The position numbers and the translations under genes are program-made. A DNA stretch of 5,438 nt from Fimenecus sp963624605 (GTDB taxonomy: Bacteria > Bacillota > Clostridia > Oscillospirales > Acutalibacteraceae): NCBI GenBank assembly GCA_963624605.1, contig CAVFQD010000078.1, positions 1 to 5,438 of the forward strand, read 5' to 3'. Shown piece after piece: positions 1-5,360 of this stretch; position 1 is the stretch's first letter; every line of letters begins with the position of its first letter. The notes under the pieces were generated by a model, which saw only the letters and a list, made by a program, of their open reading frames with translations, was not told where the DNA came from and searched no databases.

Positions 1-43
1 GTGGCGGATAAAGGGAGCATCTGTTGGCGTAGCGGTCGATTTT

Positions 44-64
44 GTGCGGCGCTCCAAGCCGCAC
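44..64. repeat. Small GC-rich hairpin at the left edge
   Basis: Arms GTGCGGC (44-50) and GCCGCAC (58-64) pair perfectly around a 7-base loop. It lies just before the first CTCCCTC-family repeat and may belong to the same repeat cluster or to an element that starts outside the window. Nothing else recognisable is seen in positions 1-75. An open frame runs from base 1 to a TGA at 85-87, but that stop lies inside the repeat and the peptide resembles no family I know. Function unknown. Confidence 0.35.
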
Positions 65-75
65 TTGCAAACATA

Positions 76-126
76 GGCTCCCTCTGACGAGGGAGCTGTC
101 AAACGCTCTGCGTTTGACTGAGGGAG
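76..126 (+). repeat. Palindromic CTCCCTC-family repeat, copy A
   Basis: The head hairpin has arms GCTCCCTC (77-84) and GAGGGAGC (89-96) with a TGAC loop. An inner hairpin follows, GTCAAACGC (98-106) with GCGTTTGAC (110-118) around a TCT loop. The tail TGAGGGAG (119-126) repeats the right arm of the head. The head-inner-tail plan recurs in copies B, D and E in this intergenic region. It is a non-coding, REP- or MITE-like unit; I recall similar repeats scattered between genes in gut Clostridia. Its role (terminator, mRNA end protection, or transposase-mobilised element) is not shown by the sequence. Confidence 0.8.
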
Positions 127-154
127 AGATACTGAAAATTTGATGTTTATTGCC

Positions 155-206
155 TCTCTCCTTCCGTCACGCCTGCGGCGTGCCACCTTCCTCGTCAGAG
201 GAAGGC
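155..206 (-). repeat. Palindromic CTCCCTC-family repeat, copy B (CTTCC variant)
   Basis: Read on the minus strand this has the same plan as copy A. The head hairpin has arms CCTTCCTC and GAGGAAGG (plus-strand 186-193 and 198-205). The inner hairpin is CACGCC/GGCGTG (168-173 and 177-182), and the tail is GGAAGGAG-like (about 158-165). Head and tail carry the same change relative to copy A (CTTCC for CTCCC), so their complementarity is kept. It faces copy A tail to tail. Confidence 0.75.
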
Positions 207-238
207 TTGGTTCTGCAAACATTTCAATTTGATAAAAG

Positions 239-313
239 CCGTAGGGACAGCCTTTACGGCTGTCCGAGGTGATATATATTAAATTCGGACAGGGGCGAGC
301 CCTGTCCCTACGG
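239..313. repeat. 75-bp MITE-like element with 12-bp inverted ends
   Basis: The ends CCGTAGGGACAG (239-250) and CTGTCCCTACGG (302-313) are perfect 12-bp inverted repeats. Each end also folds on itself: GGACAGCC/GGCTGTCC (245-252 and 258-265) on the left, GGACAGGG/CCCTGTCC (287-294 and 300-307) on the right. The CTGTCCG and CGGACAG segments (260-266 and 286-292) pair as a third inverted set, so a cruciform is possible. The core is AT-rich and non-coding. This unit is unrelated in sequence to the CTCCCTC copies around it. The form fits a non-autonomous mobile element or REP-like repeat; no target-site duplication is evident. Confidence 0.75.
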
Positions 314-342
314 TGTAAATATAAAATCATCCGAGAAGTTCC

Positions 343-387
343 GCTCCCTCCCCGAGGGAGCTGTTGAGCGAAGCGAAACTGAGGGAG
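343..387 (+). repeat. Palindromic CTCCCTC-family repeat, copy D
   Basis: The head hairpin GCTCCCTC (343-350) / GAGGGAGC (354-361) has a CCC loop and is identical in its arms to copy A. CTGT follows the head and CTGAGGGAG forms the tail (379-387), as in A. The inner segment is short and pairs only weakly (GTT 363-365 with AAC 377-379), unlike the strong inner stems of A, B and E. It has the same orientation as A and lies tail to tail with E. Confidence 0.7.
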
Positions 388-419
388 TTAAAATAGGTTA
401 TATCAAATTATAAAACTAA

Positions 420-471
420 CTCCCTCTGTCATTTTGTTCTCCGAAAAATGACTGTTCCCTTTAAAGGGAGC
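420..471 (-). repeat. Palindromic CTCCCTC-family repeat, copy E; possible terminator of the minus-strand operon
   Basis: On the minus strand the head is a perfect palindrome TCCCTTTAAAGGGA (456-469). The inner stem GTCATTTT/AAAATGAC (428-435 and 445-452) has a 9-base loop, and the tail AGAGGGAG lies at about 420-427. It starts about 36 bases beyond the stop codon of the minus-strand transporter gene. After the last stem the minus strand reads TTAGTTTTAT, so this copy could end that transcript. There is no classical hairpin with an immediate U-run between the stop codon and this repeat. Confidence 0.65.
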
Positions 472-506
472 CGTTGCTTGTACGCAATTTGGTATAAACC
501 TGTATC

Positions 507-1907
507 TTAATTTTCCTTATCCGCTTTTCTTTTTTCGATTATGTACTCATGTACATTATCGGCAAGCTCGCCGTAGATTTTGAACTTCCTTCTGAACACT
601 ATAAGCGAAGCCGTGAGGAACACTATCGGTGCGCCGAAAGCGAGGACGCCTATTCCCGTCTTTGTGCCGTCCGTAAAGCGTCCCGCTTCGTTCTGAGCGT
701 TGTAATTCATTGCCCAAAGCGTGCCGAAAAGGACGATGGTCTGTATCGTATAAGCCATTTTCTGCAAAAAGCCCTTCATTGAGAAGGTTATACTCTCGTT
801 TCTCACGCCGTTTTTGTATTCGCCGTAATCGACTATATCGGCAAGGAAAATGGTCTGCGAAACAAACATTGAGGAAATGCCGACAGACGCAATTATGTAG
901 CAGACATCGAGGACAATCGGTATCTTTACAAAAGCGCCGAAAATCAGCATAAGCGTATATCCGAATATTGAAAACACAAGAGAAATTGTATATGTTGTGC
1001 GTTTTGAGAACTTCTGCGAAAGCACGGGAACGACAAGCAGACCGAGAATTGAGCCCACCGCTCCTATCGTGCCGAACAGCGACTGCTTTGTCGGGTCGCC
1101 GAGAGCATCGGAGAAGTAATACGCCGCCGTAGACGAGGTAAGATACCAGCCTGCGTTTGACAGCATTGCAAATACCATAAACACGATAAGCTGGTCGTTT
1201 GACTTAATTACATCAAATATCTGCTTAAAGCTGAACTTTTGCTTTTCGTTATATACGACATTTGTTTCCTTTGTGGTAAGCACGCAGACAAGCGAGAAGA
1301 ACACGAGTGCCGCGCCGCATATCATAGCCCATTTTGAGAAACCCGAAGCAGAATATCCCTTGTCGGTTTTCTGTTCAAGGTCGCTCGCAAGCAACGGGCA
1401 GATGATAGGAGTCAAAATTGAAATAATACCCTGACCGAGACCCGAAAAGGTTCTTGCCACGGTTGCAACAAGGTTTCTCTCCTTTTCCTCGCTCGTAAAC
1501 GACGGAACCATCGACCAATACGGAATGTCAGCCATTGTGTTGGTCATACCCCAGAGGATATACATTACCGCAATGTAAATGTAAAGCTTTGTTCCGCTCA
1601 TTCCGAACGAAGTGAAAAGCAATGAAAGAACTATGGCGTTTGACATTGCACCTATGAGAATCCACGGGCGGTATTTGCCGAATTTTGTCCTCGTATTGTC
1701 TACTATCGTGCCCATCATCGGGTCATTGATGCCGTCCCATATTCTCGCTATCGGCGTTAAGATAAGCAAAAACGCCTCGGGAATATTGAGCACACTCGAC
1801 AGATAGTACGAAAGATATGTATAGAACATACCATAGCTCAAATCAAGACCTATCGCACCGACGCCGTAGCCCAATTTGCTTTTGATAAATTTCAATTGTT
1901 CCTTCAT
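507..1907 (-). CDS. GPH-family (MelB-like, MFS) sugar:cation symporter
   Basis: This 466-residue inner-membrane protein is close to the usual GPH length and has about twelve hydrophobic segments. It should import a glycoside, pentoside or hexuronide driven by Na+ or H+. The family signature is plain: RIWDGINDP followed by DNTRTKFGKYRP (about residues 55-81), ADIPYW (126-131), and DIVDYGEYKNG (357-367). Aligned from memory to Salmonella/E. coli MelB, the four cation-site aspartates correspond to Asp22, Asp58, Asp62 and Asp127, and MelB Lys377 corresponds to Lys383, 23 residues after Asp360, the same spacing as in MelB. All key positions are kept, so the protein is probably active; the sugar cannot be told. 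The ATG overlaps the stop of the upstream gene (ATGA). It has its own GGGGAG site (1916-1921 complement) 8 bases upstream, so coupled translation is likely. The stop is TAA. Confidence 0.9.
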   Translation of the reverse strand: MKEQLKFIKSKLGYGVGAIGLDLSYGMFYTYLSYYLSSVLNIPEAFLLILTPIARIWDGINDPMMGTIVDNTRTKFGKYRPWILIGAMSNAIVLSLLFTSFGMSGTKLYIYIAVMYILWGMTNTMADIPYWSMVPSFTSEEKERNLVATVARTFSGLGQGIISILTPIICPLLASDLEQKTDKGYSASGFSKWAMICGAALVFFSLVCVLTTKETNVVYNEKQKFSFKQIFDVIKSNDQLIVFMVFAMLSNAGWYLTSSTAAYYFSDALGDPTKQSLFGTIGAVGSILGLLVVPVLSQKFSKRTTYTISLVFSIFGYTLMLIFGAFVKIPIVLDVCYIIASVGISSMFVSQTIFLADIVDYGEYKNGVRNESITFSMKGFLQKMAYTIQTIVLFGTLWAMNYNAQNEAGRFTDGTKTGIGVLAFGAPIVFLTASLIVFRRKFKIYGELADNVHEYIIEKRKADKEN

Positions 1908-3169
1908 TGTTTACTCTCCCCTGTATTTTTTGTCTTTATGCGTATAACCGCTTGCATACAGCCTGCAAGCACGGCAAAGCAAAGTATCTGCTTGGGCGTG
2001 CAAAGCGTGTTGTCGAACATCGACATAACCGCAAAGCTCAAAAATGACGAAAGAAATGCTATTCCGTAGCTTCTGTGCCAGCCGCTCATACGGCAGAGCT
2101 TTACAAAATCGCAAACGATTATCAAAAGCAGAATTGCAAACAAGCCGAGACCTATTATGCCGCCCTCGGCAAGCACCTCAATAAACAGGTTGTGCGAATG
2201 TGAAAATCGGAGTCCGTTTTCAAAAAGATAGCCCGTTACATTGTTATATCCTGCGCCTACGCCCAAAAGGAAATTATTCTTTATAAGTCCGAAGGTACAG
2301 CCCCAGAGCCCTATCCTGTAATTGGTGGAAAGGTCCTGCGAAGCAGAAACGCCCCTGCGCTCAAAAATAGTTATGAGTATTATCAGCGAAGACGCCGCCG
2401 CAACGCCCGACATAAACTTTGCCGGTTTCTTACCCGCAAACGAAAGAACCATAAACGAAACTATGATTGCGACCGCCGCGCCCCTCAAAAAAGTGAAGAG
2501 TATTCCGAAAAAGATAAGCAATGAGCTTATTATTGAAAAAACGCGCCTTTTCTTGGTTGCTGTGTAAAAGCAACAGTAAGCCGCTATCGGGAACACCATT
2601 ACAAGGAAGGTGGCAAAGATAAGCGGATTTTCAAAGCAAGCCGCTACCCTGTCACGAACCTCTTCGACAAAATATTCATAATTTATAAGCCCGTAAACGA
2701 ACTTATCCGCCTTTTGGTACAGCGGGTTCGGGAACAAATCCGAGCGTCCGATCGCCATAAAGCACATCTGAACAATGCCTATTACGGAGTTTGCCGCCGC
2801 AGAGCCGACAAGGCAAAGCATAATGTTCTCAATCTTTTCCCTTGTATCGCAAAGCGAAATGACGGTCATTGCGCAAATTGCGGCACATATCCATACGAAT
2901 CCCATTGTTGCCGAAGCCTTGGGAACTTTTGCCCAAAAGGCGGTAACGGCAAGATATACGGCGTAAACCGACATCGCAATAAGGAATTTATCGGCACCGA
3001 CGCTCAGACGCTGAGGCTTTTTTCTTATTATACAGGACGCAAGAATTACAAAAGGTATTATTACGGTGAGATACTCGGGCAAAAGTGAGCCCAAAAGCAG
3101 CGATACCGCAAGTATCTTATATGTAACCGGAAAGTTTTTATCCTTCAGAAACTGTGGAATCAAGCGCAT
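1904..3169 (-). CDS. O-antigen ligase/polymerase-like (Wzy_C fold) polytopic membrane protein
   Basis: From the ATG this is a 421-residue protein with about ten to twelve membrane segments, in the usual range for WaaL/Wzy proteins (O-antigen ligase family, Wzy_C domain). Such proteins join lipid-linked glycan units, either polymerising them or passing them to an acceptor on the outer face of the membrane. Visible hallmarks are an arginine before FENP (Arg174, about 174-182), FLRG (Arg229), NYRIGLW (Arg285), LLGVGAGYN (302-310) and the large extracytoplasmic loop ending in HSHNLFIEVLAEGG (His324, His326). In a Firmicute the product is more likely capsule, exopolysaccharide or wall glycan than true O-antigen. 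It is the first gene of a two-gene operon with the sugar symporter. Start choice: TTG at 3172 abuts the GGAG site, so ATG at 3169 is preferred, though its spacing is only 3 bases. TTG at 3163 (9 bases) is the alternative. Ligase versus polymerase cannot be decided from sequence alone. Confidence 0.85.
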   Translation of the reverse strand: MRLIPQFLKDKNFPVTYKILAVSLLLGSLLPEYLTVIIPFVILASCIIRKKPQRLSVGADKFLIAMSVYAVYLAVTAFWAKVPKASATMGFVWICAAICAMTVISLCDTREKIENIMLCLVGSAAANSVIGIVQMCFMAIGRSDLFPNPLYQKADKFVYGLINYEYFVEEVRDRVAACFENPLIFATFLVMVFPIAAYCCFYTATKKRRVFSIISSLLIFFGILFTFLRGAAVAIIVSFMVLSFAGKKPAKFMSGVAAASSLIILITIFERRGVSASQDLSTNYRIGLWGCTFGLIKNNFLLGVGAGYNNVTGYLFENGLRFSHSHNLFIEVLAEGGIIGLGLFAILLLIIVCDFVKLCRMSGWHRSYGIAFLSSFLSFAVMSMFDNTLCTPKQILCFAVLAGCMQAVIRIKTKNTGESKQ

Positions 3170-3172
3170 CAA

Positions 3173-3177
3173 CTCCG
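3173..3177 (-). promoter_or_regulatory. Ribosome binding site CGGAG that limits the ligase-like gene's start
   Basis: On the minus strand CGGAG is followed by TTG ATG CGC TTG. The first TTG touches the site and cannot be used with it. The ATG lies 3 bases away (short), and the in-frame TTG two codons after the ATG lies 9 bases away. The true start is therefore 3169 or 3163, with ATG favoured. Confidence 0.5.
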
Positions 3178-3200
3178 AAATTTAATTACCGATATATATT

Positions 3201-3230
3201 ATCATATTTTTACTGAAAATACAATAACAA
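3201..3230 (-). promoter_or_regulatory. Predicted promoter of the minus-strand operon
   Basis: On the minus strand, TTGTTA (-35, complement of 3225-3230) and TATGAT (-10, complement of 3201-3206) are separated by 18 bases. They lie about 30 bases upstream of the first start codon, in AT-rich DNA. Other pairings are possible (TTGTAT with GATAAT at 15 bases), so exact placement is uncertain. Confidence 0.4.
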
Positions 3231-3235
3231 TAAAA

Positions 3236-3256
3236 GTGTCGGTTGCTTTACGACAC
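3236..3256. promoter_or_regulatory. Operator-like inverted repeat (6-9-6)
   Basis: Arms GTGTCG (3236-3241) and CGACAC (3251-3256) flank 9 bases. The site lies 5 bases beyond the predicted -35 of the minus-strand operon and about 54 bases upstream of the groESL -35. A dimeric regulator of the ligase/symporter operon could bind here, but no regulator gene is in the window and no known consensus is recognised. It could also form a small RNA hairpin. Confidence 0.35.
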
Positions 3257-3309
3257 AATGCGGATTTTTTGCTTATTTATTACAAATTTATGAATTTTTG
3301 GAAAAGTAC

Positions 3310-3337
3310 TTGATTTTTTTCCGTAATCGGCTAAAAT
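3310..3337 (+). promoter_or_regulatory. groESL promoter (sigma-A type)
   Basis: TTGATT (3310-3315) and TAAAAT (3332-3337) are separated by 16 bases, each near the housekeeping consensus. Transcription should begin around 3343-3346, inside the first arm of CIRCE, so a bound repressor would block initiation directly. The AT-rich tract at about 3264-3300 upstream could act as an UP element (inference). Confidence 0.7.
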
Positions 3338-3342
3338 ATATA

Positions 3343-3369
3343 TTAGCACTCGGGAGTAAAGAGTGCTAA
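3343..3369 (+). promoter_or_regulatory. CIRCE operator (HrcA binding site)
   Basis: TTAGCACTC (3343-3351) and GAGTGCTAA (3361-3369) are perfect 9-base inverted arms around a 9-base spacer, an exact match to the canonical CIRCE element. HrcA binds it and represses heat-shock operons; GroEL itself promotes HrcA activity in known Firmicutes. Here it lies at the expected transcription start and ends 34 bases before the groES ATG. The hrcA gene is not in this window. No CtsR-type GGTCAAA direct repeat is seen. Confidence 0.97.
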
Positions 3370-3403
3370 CGAAAGTTTTTAATTCTTTTGGGAGGAATCT
3401 TAT

Positions 3404-3688
3404 ATGACAATCAAACCACTTGCTGACAGAGTTGTTCTCAAGTCAGTTGAACTCGAAGAAACCACAAAGGGCGGCATTATTCTTGCCGCTTCGGCACAGG
3501 AAAAGCCTCAGGTTGCAGAGGTCGTTGCAGTAGGCCCCGGCGGCATTGTTGACGGCAAGGACATCAAAATGTATGTCAAGGTCGGCGACAAGGTTATCAC
3601 AAGCAAATATTCCGGCACGGAAGTCAAAATCGACGACGCTGAATACATTATCGTTCGTCAGGCAGACATCCTTGCAGTTGTTGAATAA
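3404..3688 (+). CDS. groES: Co-chaperonin GroES (10 kDa chaperonin)
   Basis: This 94-residue cytosolic protein forms the seven-membered lid that closes the GroEL folding chamber. It has the standard N-terminus IKPLADRVVLK, then the mobile loop EETTKGGIILAASAQEKP (about 18-35) with the GroEL-binding hydrophobic triad Ile25-Ile26-Leu27. GPGG at 44-47 lies near the VGPG turn, and YSGTEVKIDDAEYIIVRQADILAVVE forms the conserved C-terminus. Full length with no missing elements. The ATG follows GGGAGG (3390-3395) at 8 bases. It is the first gene of the CIRCE-controlled operon, and groEL starts 21 bases after its TAA stop. Regulation by HrcA is expected from the operator. Confidence 0.98.
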   Translation: MTIKPLADRVVLKSVELEETTKGGIILAASAQEKPQVAEVVAVGPGGIVDGKDIKMYVKVGDKVITSKYSGTEVKIDDAEYIIVRQADILAVVE

Positions 3689-3709
3689 TTTTTTCGGAGG
3701 TAATGAATT

Positions 3710-5344
3710 ATGGCTAAACAGATTATTTACGGCGAGGAAGCTCGCAAGGCATTACAGGCAGGTATTGATAAATTGAGCAATACCGTTAAAATCACATTGG
3801 GTCCCAAGGGCAGAAATGTTGTTCTTGACAGGAAATACGGCGCTCCGCTTATCACAAACGACGGCGTTACAATCGCCAAAGAGGTTGAGCTTGAGGACGC
3901 ATTCGAAAATATGGGCGCTCAGCTCGTTAAAGAGGTTGCCACAAAGACAAACGATGTTGCCGGCGACGGCACAACAACCGCTACACTGCTTGCACAGGCT
4001 CTTGTCCGTGAGGGTATGAAGAATGTTGCGGCAGGCGCAAACCCGATGGTAGTCAAGAAAGGTATGCAGATGGCTGTTGACGCCGCTGTCAAGGCTATCA
4101 AGGAAAACGCACAGCCGGTTAAATCTTCAAGCGACATCGCCAGAATCGCTACAATTTCCGCAGCTGACGAATTTGTCGGCAAGCTTATTGCAGACGCTAT
4201 GGAAAAGGTTACCGCAGACGGCGTAATCACCATTGAAGAGTCCAAGACATCGGAGACATATTCGGATGTTGTTGAAGGCATGCAATTCGACAGAGGCTAC
4301 ATTTCACCTTATATGGTAACGGATACGGATAAGATGGAGGCTGTTATCGACGACGCATACATCCTTATCACAGATAAGAAGATCTCTTCAATTCAGGAGA
4401 TCCTTCCCTTGCTTGAAAAAATTGTTCAGGCAGGTCAGAAACTCGTTATCATCGCTGAGGATGTTGAGGGCGAGGCTCTTTCGACTATCCTTGTCAACAA
4501 GCTGAGAGGCACATTCACCTGCGTATGCGTAAAGGCTCCCGGCTTCGGCGACAGAAGAAAGGATATGCTTCAGGACATTGCCGTTCTTACAGGCGGTCAG
4601 GTAATCACCTCGGATCTCGGTCTTGAGCTCAAGGACGCAGACATCCCCATGCTCGGCAAAGCTAAGCAGGTTAAGATTACAAAAGAAAACACCACAATCG
4701 TTGACGGTGCAGGCAAAAAAGAGGACATCAAGGGCAGAGTTTCCCAGATCAGAAGCCAGATTGAAGCTACCACCTCGGAATTTGACCGTGAAAAGCTTCA
4801 AGAAAGACTTGCAAAGCTTGCAGGCGGCGTAGCTGTTATCCGTGTCGGTGCGGCTACCGAAACAGAAATGAAAGAAAAGAAGCTCCGTATTGAGGACGCT
4901 CTCGCAGCTACTAAGGCGGCTGTTGAAGAGGGCTGCGTTGCAGGCGGCGGCGTTGCACTTTTGAACGCTATCCCCGAGGTTGCAAAGCTTCTTGACACAG
5001 AGGACGCTGACCTCAAGACAGGCGTAAATATTGTGCTCAAGGCTATTGAAGAGCCTGTAAGACAGATTGCACGCAATGCAGGTCTTGAAGGCTCGGTTAT
5101 CGTAAACGAAATCGTAAACAAGAAAAAGAAAGGCTACGGCTTCGACTTCGGTAACGAAGAGTATGTCGATATGTTCAAGGCAGGTATCCTTGACCCCGCC
5201 AAGGTTACACGCTCGGCGCTCCAGAACGCGGCTTCGGTTGCGGCTATGGTTCTTACAACCGAGTCTCTCGTAACCGATATTCCCGACCCGCAGGCTGAGG
5301 CGGCGGCAAACGCTGCAATGGCACAGGGCGGCGGAATGTATTGA
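3710..5344 (+). CDS. groEL: Chaperonin GroEL (60 kDa chaperonin, Cpn60)
   Basis: This 544-residue ATPase forms double seven-membered rings that enclose and fold cytosolic proteins with GroES. The equatorial domain carries LGPKGRNVVLD (30-40), NDGVTIAKE (50-58) and GDGTTTAT (85-92). The likely catalytic residues are Asp51, Asp86 and Asp396, equivalent to E. coli Asp52, Asp87 and Asp398. The apical domain spans roughly 190-373 and includes YISPYMVTD (197-205) and KAPGFGDRRK (275-284). The chaperonin signature AAVEEGCVAGGG is at 403-414. The C-terminal tail is short, ending GGGMY, where E. coli has a long GGM repeat. ATG lies 9 bases after GGAGG (3696-3700); the stop is TGA. It is co-transcribed with groES under CIRCE. 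Everything needed for activity appears present. Confidence 0.98.
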   Translation: MAKQIIYGEEARKALQAGIDKLSNTVKITLGPKGRNVVLDRKYGAPLITNDGVTIAKEVELEDAFENMGAQLVKEVATKTNDVAGDGTTTATLLAQALVREGMKNVAAGANPMVVKKGMQMAVDAAVKAIKENAQPVKSSSDIARIATISAADEFVGKLIADAMEKVTADGVITIEESKTSETYSDVVEGMQFDRGYISPYMVTDTDKMEAVIDDAYILITDKKISSIQEILPLLEKIVQAGQKLVIIAEDVEGEALSTILVNKLRGTFTCVCVKAPGFGDRRKDMLQDIAVLTGGQVITSDLGLELKDADIPMLGKAKQVKITKENTTIVDGAGKKEDIKGRVSQIRSQIEATTSEFDREKLQERLAKLAGGVAVIRVGAATETEMKEKKLRIEDALAATKAAVEEGCVAGGGVALLNAIPEVAKLLDTEDADLKTGVNIVLKAIEEPVRQIARNAGLEGSVIVNEIVNKKKKGYGFDFGNEEYVDMFKAGILDPAKVTRSALQNAASVAAMVLTTESLVTDIPDPQAEAAANAAMAQGGGMY

Positions 5345-5360
5345 TCCGATAAAGAATATG

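Noticed and set aside
1..87. Open frame from the first base to a TGA at 85-87, possibly the 3' end of an upstream gene
   Set aside because: Only about 28 codons are visible, the stop falls inside palindromic repeat A, and the peptide shows no recognisable family feature. More likely repeat-derived DNA read in frame.
76..471. A CRISPR array, suggested by regularly placed repeats
   Set aside because: Units are palindromic, differ in sequence and orientation, and have no uniform spacers or adjacent cas genes.
549..3088. Plus-strand open frames of 63-124 codons within the symporter and ligase-like genes
   Set aside because: All are antisense to two genes with clear family motifs, and none shows a recognisable domain.
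3173..3403. A riboswitch or small RNA in the divergent intergenic region
   Set aside because: Apart from the 6-bp dyad and CIRCE the region is plain AT-rich DNA with no conserved riboswitch core and no terminator-like U-run after a strong stem.
3703..3717. Four-codon frame (ATG AAT TAT GGC TAA) overlapping the groEL start
   Set aside because: It lies 2 bases after GGAGG, too close for use, and arises from the normal groEL leader; no sign of a leader peptide role.
3919..5121. Minus-strand open frames of 107-137 codons inside groEL
   Set aside because: They are antisense shadows of a strongly conserved gene; their composition follows groEL codon bias and they lack plausible ribosome sites.
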